Positions 1-5,529 of a DNA stretch of 5,529 nucleotides are shown here, piece after piece. The notes beneath the pieces were generated by a model. It saw nothing but the letters and a program-made list of their open reading frames with translations. It was not told where the DNA came from and made no database searches. This DNA comes from an uncultured Fibrobacterota bacterium (GTDB taxonomy: Bacteria > Fibrobacterota > Chitinivibrionia > Chitinivibrionales > CAIOZP01), in the NCBI GenBank assembly GCA_903862805.1, contig CAIOZP010000456.1, positions 1 through 5,529 on the forward strand, in the 5' to 3' direction. Numbering within the stretch: position 1 is the first letter of the stretch; each line of letters opens with the position of its first letter. A program made the position numbers and the translations under genes.

Positions 1-1
1 A

Positions 2-97
2 AATGTGCTAGTGAAAGATTCTCTATTGTCAATTTTGCGTGACGGTGAATCACTCGAAGATGTTTTTGTAAGAATGGTAGGAGGCGAGTCGAAATGA
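2..97 (+). CDS. ABC transporter ATP-binding protein, C-terminal end (partial)
   Basis: Only the last 31 codons are in the window; the start and all nucleotide-binding motifs (Walker A, signature, Walker B) lie upstream. The visible tail contains SLEDVFVRMVGGESK, which matches the typical 'sLEdvFlrltg' ending of ATPase subunits of ABC-2-type exporters. Its TGA stop (95-97) overlaps the ATG of the next gene in an ATGA arrangement. The next gene is an ABC-2-like permease, so the pair very probably forms one exporter: this subunit would hydrolyse ATP on the cytoplasmic face to drive transport. What is seen is a short C-terminal motif plus context; the substrate cannot be inferred. The family call is fairly safe because both the tail and the neighbour agree. 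Confidence 0.75.
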   Translation, partial: NVLVKDSLLSILRDGESLEDVFVRMVGGESK

Positions 98-909
98 ATT
101 TCAAGCCGATAATTTCAATCACAAAATTCACCATCGTTGACATAGTGCGACAGAAAAGCATCATCGGGATCTTCATCGCGTGTGCGGTTTTCATCTTCAT
201 GGTTCGCGGTTGTTTTTCGGGGAACTACTCGGTGAACGGCCAGACCTTCGACAAGGCAACTATCGCCTGGAATGTCTGTAAATTCGCGTTTCATGCAATG
301 GCATTTCTTTCGATAGTTTTAGCCGCGTTGCTCTCGATGCGCATGATCCGTCGCTGTCGCGAAGATGGAACTATTTGTGCCATGCTGTCACGGCAGATCA
401 GCCGCAGGCAGTTCATCGCTGCAACACTCGCAGGCACATGGATCTTCACATCGGTGTTCATGATCGGACTTCAGGCGGCGGTAATGGCCCTCTCGTGGGA
501 GAGCGTGAAAGCGATCATGCCAGGCTACATGACTGCCTCGCTGATCTGCACACTTAACGTCTTCTTTGCGACCGCCCTCACAATGTTCCTTTCGATGTAC
601 ATCGCCGATGTTGCGGCGTTCATCATTGCGGTCGGCATAGCAATTGTCGGATATGCAGCAAGTGGCGCACACACGGCAATAGGATATGTCGCAAGCCAAT
701 CGGGTGGACAGACAATCAACACCGGCGTATGGCACTGGGTCTATGTCGCATGGCCACGAATCGCCGAGACTCAGTTCTTCGCGGCATCACTGCTCGGATC
801 CACGCCGGATCTTTCATTCAATGCGATATTCCCGCTGATCGACATCGTGCTGTATTCGGCAGTGGCGGCAGCAGCACTTGTATTCGCATTTGACAAGGCA
901 GACATTTGA
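94..909 (+). CDS. ABC-2-type transporter permease, six membrane segments
   Basis: This 271-residue integral inner-membrane protein is the likely transmembrane partner of the ATPase just upstream. Hydrophobic segments lie near residues 22-38, 63-84, 106-132, 143-168, 170-190 and 244-266, the usual six of ABC-2 permeases. Between helices 2 and 3 (about residues 86-107) is the family hallmark: REDGTICAMLSRQISRRQF resembles the 'E.GTl..lLs.PisR..f' cytoplasmic coupling stretch. The protein ends in FDKADI, similar to the 'F.rrDi' tail of many such permeases. The ATG at 94 is preceded by a strong AGGAGG (79-84) at 9-base spacing and overlaps the ATPase stop by 4 bases. The TGA overlaps the next start as TTGA. 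The exported substrate is unknown; the coupled glycosyltransferase suggests a glycoconjugate or lipid, but this is inference. Confidence 0.8.
   Translation: MNFKPIISITKFTIVDIVRQKSIIGIFIACAVFIFMVRGCFSGNYSVNGQTFDKATIAWNVCKFAFHAMAFLSIVLAALLSMRMIRRCREDGTICAMLSRQISRRQFIAATLAGTWIFTSVFMIGLQAAVMALSWESVKAIMPGYMTASLICTLNVFFATALTMFLSMYIADVAAFIIAVGIAIVGYAASGAHTAIGYVASQSGGQTINTGVWHWVYVAWPRIAETQFFAASLLGSTPDLSFNAIFPLIDIVLYSAVAAAALVFAFDKADI
895..898 (+). promoter_or_regulatory. Ribosome binding site supporting the TTG start at 906
   Basis: AAGG lies 7 bases before TTG 906-908, inside the end of the permease gene. It supports the non-ATG start. No in-frame ATG occurs before the first beta-strand and the GHGYGHG loop of the protein, so a later start would destroy the N-terminal fold. 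Confidence 0.5.
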
Positions 910-1991
910 ACGACAGTGCGCATATAGAATACTTCATTTCGGGACATGGCTACGGGCACGGCGTGAGAAGCTGTGCCATTATCAATAAGATTCCGCTTCA
1001 CATAAAGGTGACGATCCGTTCATCTTTACCGCGCGAATTTTTCTGTGAAGAACTTCGGCGTGATTTCGATTTTCTTGCCGGTGAATTCGACTACGGATGT
1101 GCCCAGCTTGACGGAGTGCGAATCAGCATTCCTTTGACAGTTGAAAACTATTCGCGAATTTCGAAGCGAAACAAATCCGTTATTGATGATGAAGTCGCTT
1201 GGAGTCGCACTAACAAGGTCACGCTGATTGTCTCCGATATAGCACCGGTTTCTTTCGAGATCGCAAAGTGTGCGGGCATTCCTTCAATTGCAATCGGGAA
1301 TTTTTCATGGCTTGATATATACGAACCATTTGCCGTTTCGCACCCGTCAATCAGGCATCTTCTTGAGGAAATAAACAGCCAGTATGCGAAAGCCAATCTC
1401 CTGCTCGAACTGAGTCCGGCCAATGCGATGTGTAGCTTTGCAAAGCGAATAAAAGTGCCAACCATCAGTCGCGGTGGACGGAATCGCCGTGAAGAAATAG
1501 CCGATAAATACAATTTTGATCCTTCAAAAAAAATCGCCGTTCTCTACACTGGTAACTATGGAATGAACGGTGTCAATTGGAAACGACTTGAGGAATTTTC
1601 AGACTGGATTTTCATCGGTGTTTATCCGGTTGATCCATGCCCAAACAATTTCCGTGTTGCGAGCAAGAGCGAATTTCCGTTTCCTGATCTCACAGCATCA
1701 GCCGATGCCGTTGTTGCAAAGCTCGGCTATGGGATTGTATCGGAATGCCTCACACACGGACTTCCGGTGATTTATCTGCCTCGTGAAGATTTTGCCGAGC
1801 ACGAGTTTCTTGTCGCAGAAGTCAATCGGTACGGATACGGAATACCGGTATCTGACGATCAGTTCCGTATGCTTGACATACGCAAGTCACTTGACAAAGC
1901 GGAAATCGGCAGGCGTAGTCCTGCTTCGAATGTGAATGGCGCTGAAATCGCCGCCGGGATTCTTTCTGACCCAGCTTCATATCTTGTCTGA
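906..1991 (+). CDS. GT-B-type glycosyltransferase-like protein, related to the N-terminal half of L-arabinokinase
   Basis: This 361-residue cytoplasmic protein probably transfers a sugar from a nucleotide-sugar donor; acceptor and donor are unknown. Residues 8-21 form a first beta-strand and glycine-rich loop, YFISGHGYGHGVR, matching the 'HGFGHatR' loop of MurG/family-28-like enzymes and the N-terminal region of L-arabinokinases. VSDIAPVSFEIAKCAGIPS (about 109-127) and NFSW (132-135) fit the same family, where 'SDv.P.a...A...gi.s..v.NFSW' is conserved. In the C-terminal half, KLGYGIVSECLTHGLPVIYL (272-291) followed by REDFAEHEFL is the donor-binding 'K.GyGtvsEal....P.v...R..F.E..fL' signature. 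Arabinokinases carry a GHMP kinase domain after this; here it is absent and the protein stops after the GT-B-like unit. It starts with TTG, overlapping the permease stop by 4 bases, so it is likely translationally coupled to the exporter. No transmembrane segment is seen. A non-catalytic sugar-binding role is an alternative. Confidence 0.75.
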   Translation: MNDSAHIEYFISGHGYGHGVRSCAIINKIPLHIKVTIRSSLPREFFCEELRRDFDFLAGEFDYGCAQLDGVRISIPLTVENYSRISKRNKSVIDDEVAWSRTNKVTLIVSDIAPVSFEIAKCAGIPSIAIGNFSWLDIYEPFAVSHPSIRHLLEEINSQYAKANLLLELSPANAMCSFAKRIKVPTISRGGRNRREEIADKYNFDPSKKIAVLYTGNYGMNGVNWKRLEEFSDWIFIGVYPVDPCPNNFRVASKSEFPFPDLTASADAVVAKLGYGIVSECLTHGLPVIYLPREDFAEHEFLVAEVNRYGYGIPVSDDQFRMLDIRKSLDKAEIGRRSPASNVNGAEIAAGILSDPASYLV

Positions 1992-2017
1992 CAGAAATCG
2001 TCGGGGGAAAGTATTTT
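1988..2017 (+). promoter_or_regulatory. Candidate sigma70-like promoter before the barrel gene
   Basis: CTGACA (1988-1993, five of six to TTGACA) and TATTTT (2012-2017, four of six to TATAAT) are 18 bases apart. Transcription would begin near 2024, leaving a short leader with the GGAG site at 2033-2036. The -35 box overlaps the end of the glycosyltransferase gene. This is the only sizeable intergenic gap in the window. The match is modest and such elements occur by chance. Confidence 0.3.
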
Positions 2018-2041
2018 AGAAAAAACGTAACCGGAGAACCG

Positions 2042-2764
2042 ATGAGATTTTTGTCCAGCTTTTCCCTCCTGACAACTTACCTTTTGTCAATACCAGTTGT
2101 CTTGTTCGCAGCAGATCAGACGGTCAAGCCTTTACCCTACGCCATCGGAATTGAAGGCTCGATCACTCCGCGTTACGCCTACTCCAATTTTAGTGGTGCC
2201 GGTCTATCGCAACAGCAGAACTCGCCGATCTATCCATCGTTGGGCGGTTTCGTGTCGCGCAGATTTTCTGGCAAGGTGCTTCGTGTTGACCCGACGTTAT
2301 CTTTCAGTTCGGGAGGAACCGTCAACGACACGCTCGGTGTCGTAAGCAGCGGACAGGCTTATCACTACGACAGCCGTATCAGATTTATGAATTTCGGACT
2401 CGACATACCGATAGGCATATACACCCAGCACCGACTGATGTCGTTATGGGGAGGACTCGGCCCGGGGCTTCACGTGGTCAGCTCAAAAGAGCAGTTCACA
2501 GCCGTCGGGAGCAGACAACAATTTGACCCAGGCTACTCCGGCGAATCAATGCGACACTTCACAATGGCTGCCGTAGCCCAACTCGGATTTGATTACCGTT
2601 TCTCAAAGTACGCCGCATTGGTCGTCGGTTATTCGTTCCGCTTTATGCAACTTGAACACTACACCGACGGCCGCAACTTTCCTCTCGATCCAGCAGAATA
2701 CCGCGACTACGGCTTTACAAATGCGATTCGGATTGGACTGTCTTTTGCCACATCGGACAACTGA
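2042..2764 (+). CDS. Outer membrane beta-barrel protein with signal peptide
   Basis: This 240-residue protein is probably exported by Sec and inserted in the outer membrane. Residues 1-24 form a signal peptide: Arg2, a hydrophobic core (about 7-22) and a small-residue site at Ala23/Ala24 before Asp25. The mature part is rich in alternating polar/hydrophobic, aromatic and glycine-containing strands, for example IGIEGSITPRYAYS (35-48), RFMNFGLDIPIGIY (114-127), LMSLWGGLGPGLHVV (132-146), QLGFDYRFSKYAALVVGYSF (180-199) and AIRIGLSF (228-235) near the C-terminus. This pattern fits small barrels of the OmpA-like/'outer membrane protein beta-barrel' type with about eight to ten strands. No peptidoglycan-binding domain, lipobox or plug is present. 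ATG 2042 has GGAG at 2033-2036 with 5-base spacing. Function (porin, adhesin, structural) cannot be told from sequence; its position beside an exporter and glycosyltransferase suggests an envelope theme. Confidence 0.75.
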   Translation: MRFLSSFSLLTTYLLSIPVVLFAADQTVKPLPYAIGIEGSITPRYAYSNFSGAGLSQQQNSPIYPSLGGFVSRRFSGKVLRVDPTLSFSSGGTVNDTLGVVSSGQAYHYDSRIRFMNFGLDIPIGIYTQHRLMSLWGGLGPGLHVVSSKEQFTAVGSRQQFDPGYSGESMRHFTMAAVAQLGFDYRFSKYAALVVGYSFRFMQLEHYTDGRNFPLDPAEYRDYGFTNAIRIGLSFATSDN

Positions 2765-2769
2765 TGTCC

Positions 2770-2773
2770 GAGG
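2770..2773 (+). promoter_or_regulatory. Ribosome binding site for the reductase gene
   Basis: GAGG lies 10 bases before ATG 2784 and 4 bases before an in-frame TTG at 2778. The ATG is preferred because it gives MKKYAVIGSGAVGG, the normal N-terminus of this family, although spacing is slightly long. The frame stays open upstream to about 2589, but that part overlaps the barrel gene and adds no family sequence. Confidence 0.4.
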
Positions 2774-2783
2774 TCTATTGCTT

Positions 2784-3713
2784 ATGAAAAAATATGCGGT
2801 TATCGGTTCTGGCGCAGTCGGTGGGTACTATGGCGCAAGACTTGCCAAAGCAGGGTACGAAGTTCATTTCCTTTTCAGGCATGATGCAGAGCATGTACGC
2901 AAGAACGGTATATCCGTCATATCGTTTGAAGGGGATTTCCGGATCGACAATCCGATAATTCACGAACGGATCGAAGATATTCCACCATGCGACAGCGTGA
3001 TCCTTGCGACCAAGACTTCGTCAAACAGTTCTGTCATTCCTCATCTCAACCGGCTTATTGACAAAGAGGGAACGCTCATCATCCTTCAGAACGGGTTCGG
3101 CGAAGAAGACAGAATCCATTCCGCAACAGGAATCGAGCGAATAATATCAGGCCTTTGCTTCATAGGTGCAGCGCGCAAAGGAGCTGGAGTTATAGAGCAT
3201 CAGGCATCCGGTGGGATCAGCATGGCGCTTTACAAATGCGAAAACCAAGCAGCCGGAATTGTTCCGGAGCTTACCGATGTTGCAAATGATTTCACTGCGG
3301 CTGGCGTGCAGATAACGCTCGAACCCGATTGGGTTTTAGCCCGCTGGAAGAAGCTCGTCTGGAACATTCCGTTCAATGGGCTTTCGGTGGTAATGAACGC
3401 CGATACACACCAGCTGCTTTCGCATCCGTCAAGTCGCCGACTTGTTCGAACCCTCATGAACGAAGTTGCGAATGGCGCAACGTCACTTGGACGTCACATC
3501 GAAGAAAGCTTCATCGAACGGATGATCACATACACCGAAAATATGCCGCCATATCTACCGAGCATGCGCCTCGACTACGACGCTGGACGCCCGCTGGAAG
3601 TCGATACAATGTATTTCAATCCTGTAACAAGTGCTGCCGAAGCCGGATGCGATCTGCCTTCGATACGGTTTCTTGGAGAACAGCTTTCTTATTTGACAAG
3701 AGAGAATCAGTGA
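2784..3713 (+). CDS. Ketopantoate reductase family protein (2-dehydropantoate 2-reductase-like)
   Basis: This 309-residue cytoplasmic enzyme, usual length for the PanE/ApbA family, is predicted to reduce 2-dehydropantoate to pantoate with NADPH, a step toward pantothenate and coenzyme A. The N-terminal Rossmann fold shows GSGAVGGYYGARLAKAG with the dinucleotide loop at residues 8-13. Other active-site positions all match those known in E. coli PanE: Asn103 in LQNGFG, Lys190 in RWKKLVWN, Asn194 and Asn198, Ser260 in PSMRLD and Glu272 in RPLEVD; the Ser-to-Glu distance of 12 equals that in E. coli. The enzyme therefore looks active. It starts 19 bases after the barrel gene and its TGA overlaps the kinase start as GTGA. 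Many genomes carry several family members acting on other 2-oxo acids, and no other pantothenate gene is visible here, so the exact substrate is uncertain and panE is not assigned as a firm name. Confidence 0.85.
   Translation: MKKYAVIGSGAVGGYYGARLAKAGYEVHFLFRHDAEHVRKNGISVISFEGDFRIDNPIIHERIEDIPPCDSVILATKTSSNSSVIPHLNRLIDKEGTLIILQNGFGEEDRIHSATGIERIISGLCFIGAARKGAGVIEHQASGGISMALYKCENQAAGIVPELTDVANDFTAAGVQITLEPDWVLARWKKLVWNIPFNGLSVVMNADTHQLLSHPSSRRLVRTLMNEVANGATSLGRHIEESFIERMITYTENMPPYLPSMRLDYDAGRPLEVDTMYFNPVTSAAEAGCDLPSIRFLGEQLSYLTRENQ
3699..3704 (+). promoter_or_regulatory. Purine-rich ribosome binding site for the GTG start at 3710
   Basis: AGAGAG, within AAGAGAG, lies 5 bases before GTG 3710-3712, inside the reductase gene. 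It supports starting the kinase at this GTG, which overlaps the reductase stop as GTGA. The same frame is open much further upstream, but that would mean a 381-base overlap with a well-conserved gene. Confidence 0.4.
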
Positions 3714-5374
3714 ACCATAATTCCGATTTTTCAATTCTTTCCAGATGGCCGCAGCTAAAGGGGTGGTTTCCGGATCAGTCAAAGGCCATTCTGCTCGGCG
3801 ATGGCGGCACCGCCTACGAATCTCCTTCGTATTTTGTCAATTTACGGAAATCTGGATCGGCTCTTGCTCGTATGCGAAATGCAGAGTTCCTCGAAGAGCT
3901 TCATCACGCCGCAATCGGCGCGCTCATGCCGATCAATTCCGATTCGGGAAACCGTGTTGAGGTTGATGACGAGTTTTGCGCAGAGGTTTATCCGATCTGT
4001 AAAAGGCCCGCCGATTTATGTGCCGACATACTCTGTGCCGACGGCATAGCCGACCTGATTACCGTCATGAACCGTGCAGACACCGGCCGGTTCTGGTCAT
4101 ATCTGACACCTCATGAACGGAGTGGATTTGTAGAATCAATGGAGCTTCTTAGCCGCCACGCCGGAACATTTGTAAGTGCCTCGAAGGTGCTTGAACGAAT
4201 GCTCTATACCGACGTAATCGCCTACGAGCCATTCATGGAAAAGAGACTCGCGCACGGCGACCTTCATCCAGGCAACCTCTTCGTGACCGGTGCCCACGAC
4301 GTACTTGCTTCAGATTGGGAATTCGCGCGGGCCGATGTCGAGCTTTACGACCTTGCGTTCCTGCTCGGCTGTCTCGGCTATAACGCCCCCGACATTCTGT
4401 CGTCGCAATGGACAAGGCGTCTGCTTTCGGCCGTTGCAAGGCAGGCACATGTGACATCTCTTGGCCGCGACCGGCTTTTCGATATTCTCATTGCGTCAAG
4501 AGTACCGTGGCTTGTCACTTGGATCATGCGCAACGATTCCGAAATGATCGAGCGGGAATGTGAATATTCAACCTTTCTCTTCGCCCGCCGGAAATGGATC
4601 ACGACGCAATGGATTGAGTGGATGCCTTTATCACGGATCGACAGCGAAAAGTGGGTTATCACCGACTCGGTGCTTGACAAAGAGGCAACTCTCATCAAAG
4701 CGGCAGTCGATAATGGCAACCTTCGATCCACCGCCGAACTCATCTCGACTTTCGGTGTCGAGCAAACATCCAGCGGACTGCGACAGATCATCGCGGCCTA
4801 CGGGCGCGAAGGCGATATAAGAAAAATCATCGACGTTGTGCTAATGCAAGAAGAGCTTTTCGAGCGTATGTCCATGTCGTCCGGCATGCTTCCGGAGCTC
4901 GCCTACACATACGCCAACGCCTCACTCGACTTCGCGCGCCTTGGCCAGCTGGAGGCGATCCGCGAAGTCGATAGACGTGCCTTCCGACTTGCCGGAACCT
5001 TTCCAAATTCGGATGATGCTGCCTTTGCCCGTGCCTACATTCTTCGCAACATGTCAATTCTTCTTGACGACAAAGGAATGATCGCCGAGGCTGATATTGC
5101 AATCGACGGACTGCGTCGTCTTTACGTATCTGCCGAAGACGCCACCGTTCCTGCCGGCGAACTCGCCCGCGCTTTGTCAAGCCGTGTCGTTACTCTTCTC
5201 AAACATAAGAACATTTCGGCAGCCACGGTCTGTGCAACAGAAATATGCGGAATATCGGTTACCAATCCCAGCTGTATCAAGGCCAAAGCCGCATTGGCTT
5301 TTGCCGAAAAAAATATTGCGACCTTCAACGGAATGCACAGTTATGAAATCGACAAGGACAAATTTCATGATTGA
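3710..5374 (+). CDS. APH/choline-kinase-like phosphotransferase with C-terminal TPR-like helical region
   Basis: From the GTG start the protein has 554 residues, clearly longer than the 260-350 of ordinary aminoglycoside/choline/homoserine kinases. HGDLHPGN (182-189) is the catalytic loop, with Asp184 the probable base and Asn189 a metal ligand; SDWE (201-204) supplies the second metal-binding Asp202. VELYDLAFLLG follows, as in the family. The N-lobe is divergent: LLGDGGTAYESP (about 28-39) and FVNLRKSG (residues around Lys47) may be the nucleotide-binding strands, with Lys47 only a candidate ATP contact. The kinase core runs to about 300. Residues about 325-545 are almost all helical, with TPR-like units near 395-433 (ending AGTFP) and 438-473. 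No signal peptide or membrane helix is seen, so it should be cytoplasmic. The substrate is unknown: a sugar, lipid head group or amino alcohol are all possible, and antibiotic resistance is not implied. It overlaps the reductase by 4 bases and the nitroreductase by 8. Confidence 0.75.
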   Translation: MNHNSDFSILSRWPQLKGWFPDQSKAILLGDGGTAYESPSYFVNLRKSGSALARMRNAEFLEELHHAAIGALMPINSDSGNRVEVDDEFCAEVYPICKRPADLCADILCADGIADLITVMNRADTGRFWSYLTPHERSGFVESMELLSRHAGTFVSASKVLERMLYTDVIAYEPFMEKRLAHGDLHPGNLFVTGAHDVLASDWEFARADVELYDLAFLLGCLGYNAPDILSSQWTRRLLSAVARQAHVTSLGRDRLFDILIASRVPWLVTWIMRNDSEMIERECEYSTFLFARRKWITTQWIEWMPLSRIDSEKWVITDSVLDKEATLIKAAVDNGNLRSTAELISTFGVEQTSSGLRQIIAAYGREGDIRKIIDVVLMQEELFERMSMSSGMLPELAYTYANASLDFARLGQLEAIREVDRRAFRLAGTFPNSDDAAFARAYILRNMSILLDDKGMIAEADIAIDGLRRLYVSAEDATVPAGELARALSSRVVTLLKHKNISAATVCATEICGISVTNPSCIKAKAALAFAEKNIATFNGMHSYEIDKDKFHD

Positions 5375-5529
5375 CATAATGCGAACCAGACGAAGCATCA
5401 GAAAATTCACTCCGGAACCGGTTTCGCAAAACGATATCGACATAATCACAGAAGCTCTACTACGTTCTCCTTCGTCAAGAGGAACAGACGAATGGGAATT
5501 TTTCGTCACGACCAACAAGGCTCTTACCG
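5367..5529 (+). CDS. Nitroreductase family FMN enzyme, N-terminal part (cut by window end)
   Basis: The first 54 codons are present and remain open at the window edge. MIDIMRTRRSIRKFTPEPV is the classic nitroreductase start, in which Arg8, Arg9 and Ser10 would contact the FMN phosphate. ALLRSPSSRGTDEWEFFVTT (30-49) matches the following helix and strand ('A..aPSs.n.qpw.fvvv'). The family uses FMN and NAD(P)H to reduce nitro compounds, quinones, flavins or enones, usually as dimers; the physiological substrate is not inferable here. ATG 5367 has AAGGA at 5354-5358 with 8-base spacing and lies within the last codons of the kinase gene, overlapping it by 8 bases, so it is probably co-transcribed. 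A second in-frame ATG at codon 5 is less likely, as it would trim the first helix. Confidence 0.85.
   Translation, partial: MIDIMRTRRSIRKFTPEPVSQNDIDIITEALLRSPSSRGTDEWEFFVTTNKALT

Noticed and set aside
388..735. Antisense frame of 115 codons inside the permease gene
   Set aside because: The permease hallmark and membrane segments on the plus strand explain the sequence; the antisense product is rich in Cys, His and Arg without a motif.
2032..2041. CGG-AGAA-CCG inverted repeat before the barrel start
   Set aside because: A three-base stem around the ribosome binding site is too short to be a meaningful hairpin or operator.
1992..2041. Terminator after the glycosyltransferase gene
   Set aside because: No stable GC stem followed by a T run is visible in the spacer; the only homopolymer is A-rich on this strand.
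2589..2783. In-frame extension of the reductase gene upstream of ATG 2784
   Set aside because: It lies inside the barrel gene and precedes the Rossmann-fold N-terminus by 65 residues with no family match; the ATG gives the normal family start.
3329..3709. In-frame open extension of the kinase gene upstream of GTG 3710
   Set aside because: It overlaps 381 bases of the well-conserved reductase gene in another frame, its translation is arginine- and serine-rich with no family resemblance, and a purine-rich binding site precedes GTG 3710.
4378..4791. Antisense reading frame of 137 codons inside the kinase gene
   Set aside because: The plus-strand protein has clear kinase and helical sequence there; the antisense translation has no recognisable domain and looks like a shadow.
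3710..5374. Antibiotic resistance kinase
   Set aside because: The APH fold motif is shared by many metabolic kinases, the N-lobe is divergent, and nothing nearby suggests a resistance cassette or mobile element.
4827..5518. Overlapping antisense frames of 113-117 codons across the kinase end and nitroreductase start
   Set aside because: The first is rich in Arg, as expected for a shadow of a GC-rich coding strand, and both lie opposite genes with family motifs or an unbroken helical domain.

Overview
The window reads as one densely packed plus-strand block of seven genes, five complete and two cut by the window edges. A Gram-negative bacterium is indicated by a secreted beta-barrel outer-membrane-type protein. 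Shine-Dalgarno-like sequences precede most genes (AGGAGG at 79-84, AAGG at 895-898, GGAG at 2033-2036, AAGGA at 5354-5358), and TTG and GTG starts are used beside ATG. Base composition looks moderate, near 50% GC by eye. I cannot place the organism firmly. Something in the wider Chlorobi/Ignavibacteria area is a guess only; the clear Shine-Dalgarno sites argue against typical Bacteroidetes.

Layout: (1) 2-97, the last 31 codons of an ABC transporter ATPase. (2) 94-909, its six-helix ABC-2-type permease. (3) 906-1991, a stand-alone GT-B-like glycosyltransferase resembling the N-terminal half of L-arabinokinase. (4) A 50-base spacer with a candidate promoter. (5) 2042-2764, an outer-membrane beta-barrel protein. 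(6) 2784-3713, a ketopantoate-reductase-family enzyme with a complete set of active-site residues. (7) 3710-5374, an APH/choline-kinase-like phosphotransferase fused to a helical, TPR-like C-terminal region. (8) 5367 to the window end, the N-terminus of a nitroreductase. No stretch over 300 bases lacks a gene; the longest gap is 50 bases. I saw no RNA gene, mobile element, CRISPR array or convincing terminator.

Genes 1/2, 2/3, 5/6-side and later junctions are very tight: ATPase/permease, permease/glycosyltransferase and reductase/kinase overlap by 4 bases through ATGA, TTGA and GTGA, and kinase/nitroreductase overlap by 8. This suggests translational coupling and one or two operons, with a possible second transcription start just before the barrel gene. 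The exporter and glycosyltransferase plausibly act together on an envelope glycoconjugate, and the kinase could phosphorylate a small molecule or sugar. The links to the reductase and nitroreductase are by position only. Nothing here proves a new system; the most unusual parts are the kinase-TPR fusion and the stand-alone arabinokinase-type glycosyltransferase coupled to an exporter.
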